From Bradyrhizobium tropiciagri (lineage in GTDB: Bacteria > Pseudomonadota > Alphaproteobacteria > Rhizobiales > Xanthobacteraceae): 64,000 nt of DNA. The translations under genes and the position numbers were made by a program. The stretch lies in assembly GCF_001189845.1 (NCBI RefSeq), contig NZ_LFLZ01000010.1, forward strand, positions 124,001 through 188,000, given 5' to 3'. Shown one piece after another: positions 28,648-39,962 of this stretch. The notes beneath the pieces are model-generated. The model ran no database searches, was not told the DNA's origin, and worked only from the letters and a program-made list of their open reading frames with translations. Numbering within the stretch: the first letter of the stretch is position 1; each line of letters starts with the position of its first letter.

Positions 28648-29608
28648 GGCCGTGAAGCGCATAGCCCGCAATCCGCTTGTTTGGTTCGCGCGCCGCATAC
28701 TCTCCGGCGCGGCTGTCGTCTGGGCTGCAGCGACGTTTGCGTTCCTGATTCAGTGTTTGCTGCCCGGCGATCGCGCGCAGATCATCATAAATGTACGGAG
28801 TGGTAACGTCGGATCAGCGGCTCCGGCAGAGCTCGCATCCATCAATGCACAATACGGCTTTGATCAACCGCTCGTGGTTCAGTACGCCAACTACATATGG
28901 CGAATGCTGCACGGAGATCTTGGTGAGTCATACCAGCAGCATCGACCGGTCGCAGGGATCATCGCAGAGCAGATTGGTCCGACTATTGCTCTGGCGCTCG
29001 CCGCGCTGCTGATGGCATGGATTATTGCCATCTTGACCACCCTGTTGATCGCCGGCAGAGACAACATATGGTCGAAGCTGCTCAGCGGCGCGCAAATCTT
29101 CCTGGCAACCGTGCCGCCTTACTGGCTAGCTACAATTCTGCTCGTCGTCTTTGCGGTGAACTTGCGGATTTTTCCCGTTGTCGGGGAAAATTCGCCGATG
29201 GGGCTCGTTCTCCCAACCCTTGCTCTGGCGCTCGAATTGTCGGGCTTTTTCGGACAAGTCGTTCTGAACGAGTTCACGCGCGTGCTCGAGCAACCCTTCG
29301 TTACGTCCGCGCGAGCTCGAGGTATGAGTGATTTAGGCGTCAGGCTTCACCATGTCCTGCGTCATGCCGCATTGCCCGGCATTACGTTGTCAGGTTGGGC
29401 TCTTGGCAAGCTTCTTTCGGGGGCGATCTTGATAGAGGTCGTTTTCGCCCGTCAAGGCCTGGGTGGAGTTCTCGTCGCCGCGACGTCCTCGCGGGACGTT
29501 CCGATCGTTTCGGGAGCTGTTTTGATCTCTGCCGGCCTTTTCGTCCTTGTCAGTCTGATTGTCGATCTGGCTTATCGGATGCTCGATCCGAGGATGGAGC
29601 TGACATGA
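28634..29608 (+). CDS. Dipeptide-type ABC permease 1 (DppB-like)
   Basis: 324 aa from ATG 28634, overlapping the end of the binding-protein gene. DppB pattern: ARRILSGAAVVWAAATFAFL, IQCLLPGDRA, YGFDQPLVVQYANYIWRMLH, GDLGESY, then LATVPPYWLATILLVV and the EAA loop around TSARARGMSDLGVRLHHVLR. Six or so transmembrane segments. Coupled to the next gene by an ATGA overlap. Confidence 0.9.
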   Translation: MNGNEAVKRIARNPLVWFARRILSGAAVVWAAATFAFLIQCLLPGDRAQIIINVRSGNVGSAAPAELASINAQYGFDQPLVVQYANYIWRMLHGDLGESYQQHRPVAGIIAEQIGPTIALALAALLMAWIIAILTTLLIAGRDNIWSKLLSGAQIFLATVPPYWLATILLVVFAVNLRIFPVVGENSPMGLVLPTLALALELSGFFGQVVLNEFTRVLEQPFVTSARARGMSDLGVRLHHVLRHAALPGITLSGWALGKLLSGAILIEVVFARQGLGGVLVAATSSRDVPIVSGAVLISAGLFVLVSLIVDLAYRMLDPRMELT

Positions 29609-30468
29609 GCAGATCCGCAGAACTCACGGTGTCTCGGCCGCTCGGAGAACTCCTCGAATTCCTCTACCATATTCCCTTCCGAGTTGCTGCCGCGCTTGCC
29701 GTCATTGGCTTTTTCCTCCTCGCGGCCATCGCGCCAAAGGCGCTGCAGACGCACGACCCGCTCGCTATCGATTTGAGCTCGTCATTGCAGCCGCCTTCGA
29801 TCGTCCACTGGTTGGGTACAGATCAATTGGGCCGAGATCTCTATTCCCGTGTGCTTGAGGGGGCTGGACAATCGCTTGCCATCGGACTTGGTGCGACCGC
29901 GCTGAGCATGTCCGTTGCGCTCATTCTCGGCGTCGCCGCCGCACTTGCCGGTGGCCTGCTCGACAGCATTCTCACCAGGATTTTCGACGTGCTTTTCGCA
30001 ATTCCCACGCTCTTGCTCGCCCTGGTGTTCGTGACCGTCTTTGGGCCGTCGGTGCCGACTGAGGTCATAGCCGTCGGAATCGGAACGGCGCCTGGCTATG
30101 CGCGCATGATCAGGGGCCAGATGCTTTCTATCAAGGGGACCGGGTACGTGGAGGCAGCCAAGTCCCTCGGACGTCCGTTTCCACGTATCGTCTGGAGGCA
30201 TATTCTTCCGAACGCGATGAGCCCGCTGACAGCCATGGTGACGATCGGCGTCGGTCAGGCGATTATCTGGGCGTCCGGCCTGGCCTTTCTAGGTCTTGGC
30301 GTCGCTCCCCCGGCCCCTGAATGGGGCGCCCTGCTCAATGCCGGCCGCAACTATGTGATCTATGCATGGTGGCTGGAGATCATACCCGGACTGGCCGTGA
30401 CGATTTTTGCCCTCAGCCTCACCATTGTCGGAGGCCATCTGCAGGACCGCCTGGAAGGGAAAAGTTGA
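29605..30468 (+). CDS. Dipeptide-type ABC permease 2 (DppC-like)
   Basis: 287 aa from ATG 29605, in the ATGA overlap; longer upstream starts would run far into permease 1. DppC pattern: VHWLGTDQLGRDLYSRVLEG, SVALILGVAAALAGG, FDVLFAIPTLLLALVFV, EAA loop YVEAAKSLGRPFPRIVWRHI, LPNAMSPL, and EWGALLNAGRNYVIYAWWLE. Forms the pore with DppB-like permease 1. Confidence 0.9.
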   Translation: MSRSAELTVSRPLGELLEFLYHIPFRVAAALAVIGFFLLAAIAPKALQTHDPLAIDLSSSLQPPSIVHWLGTDQLGRDLYSRVLEGAGQSLAIGLGATALSMSVALILGVAAALAGGLLDSILTRIFDVLFAIPTLLLALVFVTVFGPSVPTEVIAVGIGTAPGYARMIRGQMLSIKGTGYVEAAKSLGRPFPRIVWRHILPNAMSPLTAMVTIGVGQAIIWASGLAFLGLGVAPPAPEWGALLNAGRNYVIYAWWLEIIPGLAVTIFALSLTIVGGHLQDRLEGKS

Positions 30469-32184
<1,716 letters not shown>

Positions 32185-32514
32185 ATGCTGCCGAATTCGA
32201 CTTTCTGGATCATAAATAGCTGATCTTTGGTCGCGGAAGCATCACCCTTTTTGAGCGCCGGTTTGGTCAAGATTGCGCGCTCGTTCATCGCCCCGCCAGC
32301 AACTGTGTGGTTCGCGGTAGGTCGGCCGGCCCGCGGAGCGGGCCAGTCGAGCTCGTACACTCCCTGTTCGCGAACTCGACGATTGGAACGTGCCGAATTC
32401 CTTGGCGATGTGCCTTAGCCTTCTCGGCCTTCGCCGTCTCGCGAGCGAGCTTGGAATTTGGTTTTTACGATGTCCTTGCGAAACCTGGTGCGATCCCCGA
32501 CAAGAGACAGCTTT

Positions 32515-32530
32515 TGTCCGGTTCAAAACA
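32515..32530 (+). promoter_or_regulatory. NifA upstream activator sequence
   Basis: TGTCCGGTTCAAAACA matches TGT-N10-ACA exactly. It lies 82 bp upstream of the -24 element, inside the usual 80-150 bp window for NifA binding. Confidence 0.7.
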
Positions 32531-32596
32531 CTTGGCGTCGATCCGACGATCTCGACTTCATCGCATTTATTCAGCCCCTTATTGCAGCTGATTGGC

Positions 32597-32612
32597 TGGC
32601 ACGGTCATTGCT
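32597..32612 (+). promoter_or_regulatory. Sigma-54 (-24/-12) promoter
   Basis: TGGCACGGTCATTGCT matches the RpoN consensus TGGCACG-N4-TTGCW at every defined base. With the NifA site upstream it predicts transcription in low oxygen or nitrogen-fixing bacteroids towards the pentapeptide-repeat and PanC-like genes. Confidence 0.75.
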
Positions 32613-33043
32613 GAGGTAAATGCCGAGTACGGCACTACATAAGCGATCGCTTTCGGCCGCAAGCCGTGGCTTCATTCTGAGAAAGAAGCAAGATTGAGAG
32701 CTTCTTGCATTCGGTTGACGGATGAATTCGATTGGGAGAGGCGTATCGAGACGGATCGCGCGTTTGGGCAGCAGCAAAGTCAACGAGCTTGCGCCGCCGA
32801 CCTCGGCGGCCCCGGTGAGTAACAATCGCAACAAGGCGGTGGTGGACGGCCATGATAAATTGAGTCGACGAGCACACGGCCTACGGCTGCGCAGGCTCGC
32901 CGCGAACCTGCTACGTCATCGGCACGTCGAGGCTTTGATTTGGCGGATGGCGGTGGCACCAATCGCGTGGCGTACCGCCGTTTGCCGAGTAACAAGTACT
33001 AAATAAGCCGACTCGTAATCGGGGTAAGACGGAAATCGTCGAC

Positions 33044-34534
33044 ATGTCGCAAACCATCGACGCTAACTGCGAGGGCAGCGCGAATCAAGAATCGCAAGCA
33101 TCGCAAGTCCAGAGCGGGACGACAGACAATTTTTCATCGGATGGAGAGTTCGTTCGATACTGGAGCCGGGCTGCTGATCGGCTGCGTGCGGTGGCGGCGG
33201 TGGGGAGACGAACTGAGGATGTGATCAGGAGGACGGGGATTGGATTGCAGCTATCCTCAGAGGACTTCAGCGGTCTCGACCTATCTCATTTTCCGTTGCG
33301 GCGCTGTACTCTCAATCGCGCGCAACTCTACGGAACAAAGCTGGATCGGGCAGACCTTTCTGGAGCAAACCTGATCTGTCCTGGGCTAGAGCGAGCAAGT
33401 TTCCGTGGGGCAAAGCTGGACTTTGCGTATATGCACGCGATCGCGGCACAGGTGTGCAACTTTGATGATGCCAGTCTGCGTAACGTAGTTGATGCGAGCG
33501 GCGGTCTGTTCCATGGTTGCAGCATGAAAAGAGCGCGCTTTGACAACGCGATGCTCAGTGGACTTCTCGTCTATCAGTGCGACGCGAGTCATGCTGTATT
33601 CGATGGGGCGGAACTGCAAGGCTCGACTCTTAATGAGTGTTTCCTTCCCTCCGCTTCGTTTCGCTTTGCCAAATTGAGCCAAGTCACGATCACGAAGGCG
33701 TATCTGGCGGCTTGCTCGTTCTTGCAGTCAAAGGGTGACTGCTTATCGATCGTGCGTCCCACCTCGGTCGACGGCCTTGTCCTGGAAGGCGCTCATCTTC
33801 CGTATCTGAGACTCTCAAAGGTGAGCGGCCGGATTGCGGCAAGAGCACTGAGCGCCCCATTCGCTGATCTGCACCTATCAAATCTTTCAAGGGCGGAACT
33901 TGAACAGACAGATTTGACCGATGCGCGACTTCTGTTCGTAAACTTGTCCGACGCGAACCTCGTCGGTGCCGTGTTGAACGGTGCATCTATTCGTTCCTGC
34001 CAGCTCGATGGAGCAGACCTGTCCGGGGCATCAGGCGAAAGCATCTCGATCGCAGAAAGCACGATGCGAGCCGCCAAGTTCATGGGCTTTCGTGGCCGCT
34101 GCGCGTTTGTGCGCGACTGCGACCTTGAGAATGCAGACTTATCGCAAGCGTACCTCTACAGATCGATGATTACCGGTGATCCTCCGCAATCAATGGCATT
34201 GGATCACGCAAATCTCGAAGGAGCCAATCTCGTTCAGGCATATCTGGCGGCGGGACTGACCAATAGCAATCTGGAGGCAGCGCGCGTCGCATACATTCGC
34301 ATGAATCAATCGTCCTTACGCGACGCGAACCTGAGCGGGATATCCCCGTTCCAGGCGAGCTTCGTAAAGGTCGACTTTTCGGGCGCCGAGATAACCACAT
34401 TCGAGCCACCGTTTTTTGCAGACCGGTGTCCCGGACTTCACGCCGGTCTCAAGGGTGATCAGCTGCGCGAGTCATCAAGCTATTTGGCTAACTTCTCTGC
34501 GTTGATGGGACGTGATCGCGAAGGCTCAACCTGA
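33044..34534 (+). CDS. Pentapeptide-repeat protein
   Basis: 496 aa. After ~75 charged residues the protein is built from A(D/N)LXX-type pentapeptides: DLSHF, NRAQLYGTKLDRADLSGANL, ASFRGAKLDFAYM, FDDASLRNV, then SNLSRAELEQTDLTDARLLF, VNLSDANLVGAVLNGASI and DHANLEGANLVQAYLAAGL. The repeats fold into a right-handed quadrilateral beta-helix, used as a scaffold or DNA mimic. No signal peptide, membrane segment or tts box is seen, so it is probably cytoplasmic. It is the first clear gene after the NifA-type promoter and may be co-transcribed with the PanC-like gene. Molecular role unknown. Confidence 0.85.
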   Translation: MSQTIDANCEGSANQESQASQVQSGTTDNFSSDGEFVRYWSRAADRLRAVAAVGRRTEDVIRRTGIGLQLSSEDFSGLDLSHFPLRRCTLNRAQLYGTKLDRADLSGANLICPGLERASFRGAKLDFAYMHAIAAQVCNFDDASLRNVVDASGGLFHGCSMKRARFDNAMLSGLLVYQCDASHAVFDGAELQGSTLNECFLPSASFRFAKLSQVTITKAYLAACSFLQSKGDCLSIVRPTSVDGLVLEGAHLPYLRLSKVSGRIAARALSAPFADLHLSNLSRAELEQTDLTDARLLFVNLSDANLVGAVLNGASIRSCQLDGADLSGASGESISIAESTMRAAKFMGFRGRCAFVRDCDLENADLSQAYLYRSMITGDPPQSMALDHANLEGANLVQAYLAAGLTNSNLEAARVAYIRMNQSSLRDANLSGISPFQASFVKVDFSGAEITTFEPPFFADRCPGLHAGLKGDQLRESSSYLANFSALMGRDREGST

Positions 34535-34700
34535 TGTCCGGCAGCTTGGAATAGATTGCCGCGTGGTCCGCGCAGTGAGAGAGCGTTAACCTCTTTGGCA
34601 ACCCGTTGGCATCCGCGGTTAATGGACACCAAGGGCTGACCTTCTGCGATCTGACTGGTCAGAGGGTTGCTTGTGCGTTTGCAGAAATTGGAGCGAGAAA

Positions 34701-35582
34701 ATGCATCTGGCATGTCTTTCAGCAGGCAAAGCCTTCATCCGGGAGGTGGCGAGAACGGGTCAAACTATTGGGACAGTGCACACTCTAGGCGCCCTGCATC
34801 TTGGGCATGCAGAACTAATCAGAAGAGCGGCATCAGAGAATGACGTCGCAATTGTCACGGTGTATCCGAACAAGATCCAGCTTAGGCCGGGTGGGAACTA
34901 CGATTTCAATTTGGATGATGATATTGGCCTTGCCCTGCGTGCGGGAGCAACAGCCGTGGTTTCCTCGAACGACGCCGAAATGTTTCCGACTGGCTACCGA
35001 ACGTTTATATCGCAAGGAGACTATCATTTGCGCTTAGATGGGCCTGACGCGTATTTGAAGGAAGCTGTTACCGGCGCAATCCGCTGGATCTGCTATGCGC
35101 GCCCAACTCGCAGCTACTTCGGCCTTAAGGATATCGGTCAGGCGCTTCTGGTGAAGCGCGCCGTCGCAGACCTACTTCTCGACAGCGAGATACGGTTTGT
35201 GCCGACGGTGAGATACAAGAACGGAGTGCCAGTTTCGTCACGCTTGAGGCGATTTAGCCGCTCCGAGCTTGATGAGCTGTCGTGTCTCTTCATGGCGCTC
35301 GACCATTCGAGGAAAGAGGTCGCCCGAGGAGTCTCGCTCGTCAAGGACCTGATAACGTCGGCCGCATCTCTGGTAGCGTTCCGAACGTTCAAACTCGATT
35401 TCATCCGGATCGTTGACACTGACAGCTTTGAAGATCTGGAGCAGGTCAAGCTCCCATTCATAATGATCGCGGCGGCAATGGCTCATGACCTCAGGGTCTT
35501 TGATAGCATTTACGTTCCAGATCAAGATACGCTCCTGAATGGTCCTCCGGACATCTGGATTGATTTGCCCGAGCAGCGGTAG
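34701..35582 (+). CDS. Divergent pantoate-beta-alanine ligase homologue (PanC-like)
   Basis: 293 aa from ATG 34701 (GGAG nine bases upstream). PanC landmarks: VHTLGALHLGHAELIRRA with the HxGH nucleotide motif (residues 33-36), SYFGLKDIGQALLVKR (~137), and VPVSSRLRRFS in place of AMSSRNxxL. The usual FVNPxQF appears as VYPNKIQLRPG and the Asn after SSR is Leu, so it departs from housekeeping PanC at several substrate-binding positions. Known PanC joins pantoate and beta-alanine with ATP to make pantothenate; this copy may use a related acid or amine. It follows the pentapeptide gene by 166 bp on the same strand and may share its NifA-type promoter. Confidence 0.75.
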   Translation: MHLACLSAGKAFIREVARTGQTIGTVHTLGALHLGHAELIRRAASENDVAIVTVYPNKIQLRPGGNYDFNLDDDIGLALRAGATAVVSSNDAEMFPTGYRTFISQGDYHLRLDGPDAYLKEAVTGAIRWICYARPTRSYFGLKDIGQALLVKRAVADLLLDSEIRFVPTVRYKNGVPVSSRLRRFSRSELDELSCLFMALDHSRKEVARGVSLVKDLITSAASLVAFRTFKLDFIRIVDTDSFEDLEQVKLPFIMIAAAMAHDLRVFDSIYVPDQDTLLNGPPDIWIDLPEQR

Positions 35583-36681
35583 CCACGCGTACGTATGGGA
35601 AAAACTAGTTACTCTGCGCCGTACTGGACGCAGGCGCCTTATATTACCTCGGTTTACGTCGCCTCCAGCCCAGGCGCATTGGTCGACCATAAGGTTAAGC
35701 CATCGCCATCCGCCGAACATCATCGGTTCGGGAAGCCAATGTGATCTTTGCTGCTGGATCTTGTGGGAATGCTTCAGCTGCAATTTGGAGATGCTCTCGA
35801 TTGATCCGCTCGTAGCCCTGTCCCCGGGGGGCAACTCTAAGCGCTGAATCGCGACCTGTTGGGATCGAAATCGAGAAGCAGTAATCTGTGCGGAACGAGC
35901 GTTCATGAGCGAGCATGGATGCCATATCGCGCCAGCAGCCGGGTGTAAGCGAGGCCAAACGCGTTCACGACGGCAGTATATGGATTCGCTCGAGCGGTTA
36001 TGAACAGAAGGTCAATTCGCGACGGCGAAGATAGGTAGAGCGCTCGTTGCCAACTGACATTCTACGTCTCGGCACAATTGGGCCATGTCTGCTGCTTTCC
36101 TAAGCGCTCCGATCGAAGTCGCCCACCCCGAGAAAGGAATGTTCGCGGAAGCCTAGTCCTACCCAAGATATCTCAGTACGCCAAAAAGATAGAATTGCGA
36201 TGGCGCTGTTGTCGGCTTCCAAAGCTTCGAGAATGCTTGGGAATACGTGGTTCTCCAGTCCTGCCGGTGAGCACAGGTGAGGTGGAGGTGGCGGCAACCT
36301 CGGGTCGGCTTAGCCGCGCGGTCTTGTCGAGGCAAGAGAGCGGCTCGCGGCAAAGGTGCGCGCTATCATTGGCACGCGCAACATGACCTCGAGCGAGGGC
36401 TCGGCGCCACGAAGTATCATACCAAGTCGATGGTCTCACAATGGTCTCGGCGGCCCGGCTCCGGCAAGAGACGTGTATCACGGAACGCGACCATGATGCC
36501 GAACGTCCCCAGGTGGGTCCATTGTCGGCATCAAGCGTGAACTTGGATGGTTACCCAATGTTACCCAACGTTCGTTTGAAAAGCCGCTCAGGGCGAAAAA
36601 ATGACGGATTAGCATCCCTGCGCCCCGGCCTTGGACGAGGAGGGCGCGTGGGTTTGTGGGCCAACGAGCCCAGAGGAGGGA
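35583..36681. other. Long stretch without a recognised gene
   Basis: About 1.1 kb. Short frames on both strands show no domains. The final bases carry AGAGGAGGGA, the ribosome site of the next gene. Possibly eroded IS or metabolic DNA. Confidence 0.35.
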
Positions 36682-36933
36682 ATGATGACAAGGAAGCTCG
36701 CCGCCTTTCGCGGTTATTACATGGGGCTTGCCCGTAACGTTCTCATCTGCGTTGCGCCTTTGGCCGGAACGGTCATAGGAGTCACCCAAGTCAAGGCGGA
36801 CGAGATCAGCTGGCGTCAGTTTGAAGTCGCGGCGATTGTCTGGGCCTATAACACTCATCCGTATGCCGGCGCGGTGGCAGTCCAGTTGCCGGAATTCGAG
36901 AATCTGACGGGCATCACCTCGAACGAGGCCTAA
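36682..36933 (+). pseudogene. Sugar ABC binding protein, N-terminal fragment
   Basis: 83 codons with a strong AGGAGGG before ATG 36682. A signal peptide (LARNVLICVAPLAGTVIGVT, ending VKA) is followed by DEISWRQFEVAAIVWAYNTH, PYAGAVAVQLPEFENLTGIT. This is how carbohydrate binding proteins of the SBP_bac_1 type begin (WRQFEG-TI-WAY-IHPYADAV-AQLPEFEKLTGI). The frame then ends at SNEA, leaving ~330 residues missing. With the wrecked ATPase at 39478 it shows that the operon once had its own importer. Confidence 0.6.
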
Positions 36934-36949
36934 CCTTCGGTGCGGTAAA

Positions 36950-37891
36950 ATGAATGCCAGGCCATTGATGTTCTTTGGAACGACGAATCTCGATCTGTGC
37001 TTCAATGTCGAGCGGCTTCCATCGCCGGGTGAAAGCCTGATGGGTGCGTTGACCCGTCACCCCGGAGGAAAGGGCGCCAACCAAGCCGTCGCGGCCGCCC
37101 GGCTCGGCCTAAAACCACACTTCTACACGCATGTCGGTGATGATGATGCCGGTCAGTCGCTTTTAAAATCGCTTATGGAAGCTGGCGTTCGCACTGAGGC
37201 AATTACGGTCTGTGCAGGCGAAGTCTCGGGCTTGGCCGTGGTTATGGTCGCTGACGACGGCTCCAACATGATCGTCATAGACCCGGGCGCCAATTCGAAG
37301 GTGGGGCCTGACATGATCGAGAGCGCAACCAAATTCATAGAGAGCGATGCAATCGTCGTCGCAGAAATGGGTATGCCGATCGCCGCACTCAATCGACTGT
37401 TCGAGATGAAGCGTGAGAAAGGCTTCGAGCTTATTTTCAACCCGGCCCCGGTGAGGCCAGGTCTTCCATCGGCTGCATGGAGAAGCGTTGATTTCGTCAC
37501 GCCGAACCAGACGGAAGCCTTCGAGTTAACCGGCATTGAGGTTTGCGACTTCGAGAGCGCTGCACGCGCGGCGGAAAAGCTGCTTGATCTCGGGCCGGGC
37601 GCCGCGCTGATCACCCTCGGAGCTCAGGGAGCTTACTATGCCGACGGTACAGGCTCCTTTTCTCTGCGAGCCTTTCCGGTCAAGGTAGTCGATACCACGG
37701 CCGCGGGAGATGCCTTCAACGGAGCATTCGCAGCATCGCTCGCTCAACGGCTGCCTCTTAAGGAAGCAGTTAGAAAGGCGCTAGCCGTTGCAGCCTTGTG
37801 CGTAACACGGCGCGGCGCTCAAAGCTCAATGCCGACAGCTGAGGCAGTCGATGAGTTTCTTCAGTCTCAAACGATCTTGGAGTTGGAATGA
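36950..37891 (+). CDS. Ribokinase-like PfkB carbohydrate kinase
   Basis: 313 aa. PfkB signatures: HPGGKGANQAVAAARLGLKP near the N-terminus and VVDTTAAGDAFNGAFAASLA with the catalytic Asp of GDAFNG near the end; TPNQTEAFELTGIE and LITLGAQGAYYADG lie between. It phosphorylates a sugar or related polyol with ATP. The stop overlaps the SDR start (ATGA), so it is coupled to a dehydrogenase and a HAD phosphatase. Confidence 0.9.
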   Translation: MNARPLMFFGTTNLDLCFNVERLPSPGESLMGALTRHPGGKGANQAVAAARLGLKPHFYTHVGDDDAGQSLLKSLMEAGVRTEAITVCAGEVSGLAVVMVADDGSNMIVIDPGANSKVGPDMIESATKFIESDAIVVAEMGMPIAALNRLFEMKREKGFELIFNPAPVRPGLPSAAWRSVDFVTPNQTEAFELTGIEVCDFESAARAAEKLLDLGPGAALITLGAQGAYYADGTGSFSLRAFPVKVVDTTAAGDAFNGAFAASLAQRLPLKEAVRKALAVAALCVTRRGAQSSMPTAEAVDEFLQSQTILELE

Positions 37892-38658
37892 CCGAACAGT
37901 TCTCAGTTTCCGACCGAACGGTGCTCGTCACCGGCGCCGGCGGCGGTATTGGCTCTGCCATTGCCAATGCGTTTCGCCAGGGGGGCGCGAACGTCGTCGC
38001 CACCGATGCCAACTTAGAGAACCTCAGAGACACTCTGCCAAGGCTGCCCTATGGTAACGGAATACTTCCCATGGCGATGGACGTCGCGCGCGAGGAAGAC
38101 ATCGGGCGGGTCCTGGAAGACATTGCCAAACACTTTGGTCGGCTGGACGTGCTGGTCAATAATGCAGGCATTAAATCCGCCCAGGCGCTGCTCGGTGGAA
38201 ACTCCGAGAAAATTGAACGTACGATCCAGATCAACTCGGTCGCTGTCCTGCGCTGTTCAAAGCTCGTTATTGAGCGCTTCATGAGAAACAGGGGCGGCCG
38301 GATTGTCAATGTCGGCTCCTCGCTGTCCTCGCAAGGCGCAGTGTTCAACTATCAGGCTGGCGGAAGCGACTATTGTCTTTCGAAGGCAATCGTTCACGAC
38401 GTGACCAAACTGCTTGCCTATGAATGCGCGCCCCTTAGCATCAATGTGAACGCGATCGCGCCCGGCATTATTGATACTCCCATGCACGGTCGCCCGCGGG
38501 AGGAGACCGAAGCGCGCCACAGCGGCCGCATTCCGTTGGGACGCGTTGGAGTGCCCGAGGATATCGCAGGGCTTGCCGTGTTCCTTGCTAGTCCTGCAGC
38601 TTCCTACATGACAGGGCAGATCGTTCATGTGAACGGCGGGATGCTGATGAATGGTTAG
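37888..38658 (+). CDS. Short-chain dehydrogenase/reductase
   Basis: 256 aa, classical SDR: TGAGGGIGSAIA (NAD(P) binding), NNAG in LDVLVNNAGI, VGSSLSSQG with the catalytic Ser, YCLSKAIV as YxxxK, and APGIIDTPMHG. Asp at the end of strand 2 (VVATDANLE) favours NAD over NADP. Probably oxidises a sugar or sugar alcohol in the same pathway as the kinase. Overlaps the next gene by 8 bp. Confidence 0.9.
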   Translation: MTEQFSVSDRTVLVTGAGGGIGSAIANAFRQGGANVVATDANLENLRDTLPRLPYGNGILPMAMDVAREEDIGRVLEDIAKHFGRLDVLVNNAGIKSAQALLGGNSEKIERTIQINSVAVLRCSKLVIERFMRNRGGRIVNVGSSLSSQGAVFNYQAGGSDYCLSKAIVHDVTKLLAYECAPLSINVNAIAPGIIDTPMHGRPREETEARHSGRIPLGRVGVPEDIAGLAVFLASPAASYMTGQIVHVNGGMLMNG

Positions 38659-39478
38659 CCCAAGCTCTCATCTCAATTGGCCGCCTATCGCGGGGGTCAT
38701 TTCGGATCTCGATGGCGTCCTCTATCGTGGAGATGCCGCAATCGTTGATGCCGTAGAAGCGTTTCGTCGATGGCAAGCGGCCGGGCTGCCGTTCTGCTTC
38801 GTGACAAACAATTCGACTCACACGCCGGAGGACGTCGTCCGCAAGCTGGAAGGGTTTGGGCTTGCGATAGGACCGAACGAAGTAGTTACCAGCGCAATTG
38901 CGGCCGCGGAGTTCGCGCGGACGAATTACCCGGACGCGAAACGGGTATATGTGATCGGCGCGGCCTCGCTTTCGAATGCGCTCGCCGCGGTTGGGCTGGA
39001 CGTTACTGACCGAGAACCGGAGATCGTCGTGATGGGCCTCGATCGCCACATCACACATGATAAGATGCGGATTGCTGTTGAGGCGATCTTGAACGGGGCC
39101 GCCTTCATCGGAACCAACCCTGATCTCCTCTTGCCGACCGCCAATGGATTCGAGCCGGGCGCAGGAGCAATGATCACCGCGGTGGCCGCTGCCGCCCGGA
39201 CCAAGCCCCTGATCGTTGGGAAGCCTGAACCGCACATGATCGAAACTGCGCTTTCCCGGCTCGGGACGGTGCGCAGCGCCACACTGATGATCGGCGACCA
39301 GATTGCGACGGATATTCAGGCCGGTAAGCGAGCAGGTCTTCCGACCGTGCTGGTCACGACCGGTGTTCCGCCCCGAGAGGATCCCGCACTCGCGCGACCA
39401 GATTTCATCGTATCGAGCCTGGCAGAGATTGAGGTCCCGACGGCGCTGGTTGGAACCCCGCGACAGAGGAGAGCGTGA
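38651..39478 (+). CDS. HAD-IIA phosphatase (NagD/PGP-like)
   Basis: 275 aa. HAD motifs: VISDLDGVLYRGD (nucleophile DxD, motif I), FVTNNSTHTPEDV (motif II), LIVGKPEPHMIETAL with the motif III Lys, and LMIGDQIATDIQAGKRAGLP (motif IV). The cap matches the HAD-IIA class of NagD and phosphoglycolate phosphatases. It presumably removes phosphate from a sugar phosphate intermediate. Its TGA overlaps the ATG of the defective ATPase. Confidence 0.88.
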   Translation: MVSPSSHLNWPPIAGVISDLDGVLYRGDAAIVDAVEAFRRWQAAGLPFCFVTNNSTHTPEDVVRKLEGFGLAIGPNEVVTSAIAAAEFARTNYPDAKRVYVIGAASLSNALAAVGLDVTDREPEIVVMGLDRHITHDKMRIAVEAILNGAAFIGTNPDLLLPTANGFEPGAGAMITAVAAAARTKPLIVGKPEPHMIETALSRLGTVRSATLMIGDQIATDIQAGKRAGLPTVLVTTGVPPREDPALARPDFIVSSLAEIEVPTALVGTPRQRRA

Positions 39479-39908
39479 TGGCCGATGTCATCTCGAAGGC
39501 GTCAGCAAGGCCGACGCGACTATCCGGATCCTGCGGAATATCGACCTGACAATCGACCATGGCGAATTCGTCGTGTTCGTCGGGCCATCCGGGTCCGGCA
39601 AGTCGACGTTGCTGCGCATGATTGGCGGGCTGGAGCGGATTTGCGGTGAGCGGTTGCTGATCGATAATGAAGTCGTCAACGATGTTGACGCGGCTGATCG
39701 TAACCTCGGGATGGTCCTTCGACTCGGCAGCGTCACCCACATTTACGGCAGCGCCGGAAAAGAGTCTGTCGTGACAAAAGCGCCAGCCCCCGAGCTGCTC
39801 AATAGATCCGGCAACGTTCGCCTAGCGGCCTCCCCGGCGGACCGCCATCTGTTCATCATGAACGGAAAAGCCCTGCGACGGTTGCAAGCGCCTGGAAAAT
39901 GGAGCTAA
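39478..39908 (+). pseudogene. Sugar ABC ATPase (MsmK/UgpC type), frameshifted with internal deletion
   Basis: ATG 39478 gives MADV and then shifts frame: the correct sequence resumes as HLEGVSKADATIRILRNIDL, consistent with one lost base near 39488. Walker [19 protein letters not shown] and ADRNLGMV follow. Then ~200 residues (signature, Walker B) are missing and the frame jumps to a TOBE-like C-terminus (VRLAASPADRHLFIMNGKAL). Two independent lesions make inactivation certain. Confidence 0.75.
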
Positions 39909-39962
39909 TTTTATCTGGTGCTGGCCGGCAGCAAACTCGGTCGTTAGACACGGGCGGGTGAG

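Larger units (their letters stand above)
32185..33043. other. Long upstream region holding a NifA/sigma-54 promoter
   Basis: About 860 bases with no recognised gene on either strand. It holds the NifA site and -24/-12 promoter listed separately. From the predicted start near 32624 the leader to the next gene is ~420 nt; a frame at 32722-33006 in it has no family resemblance. Confidence 0.5.

Noticed and set aside
29395..29604. Upstream extension of the DppC-like permease
   Set aside because: The added residues lie inside the DppB-like gene and are not family-like; the ATGA overlap gives the proper start.
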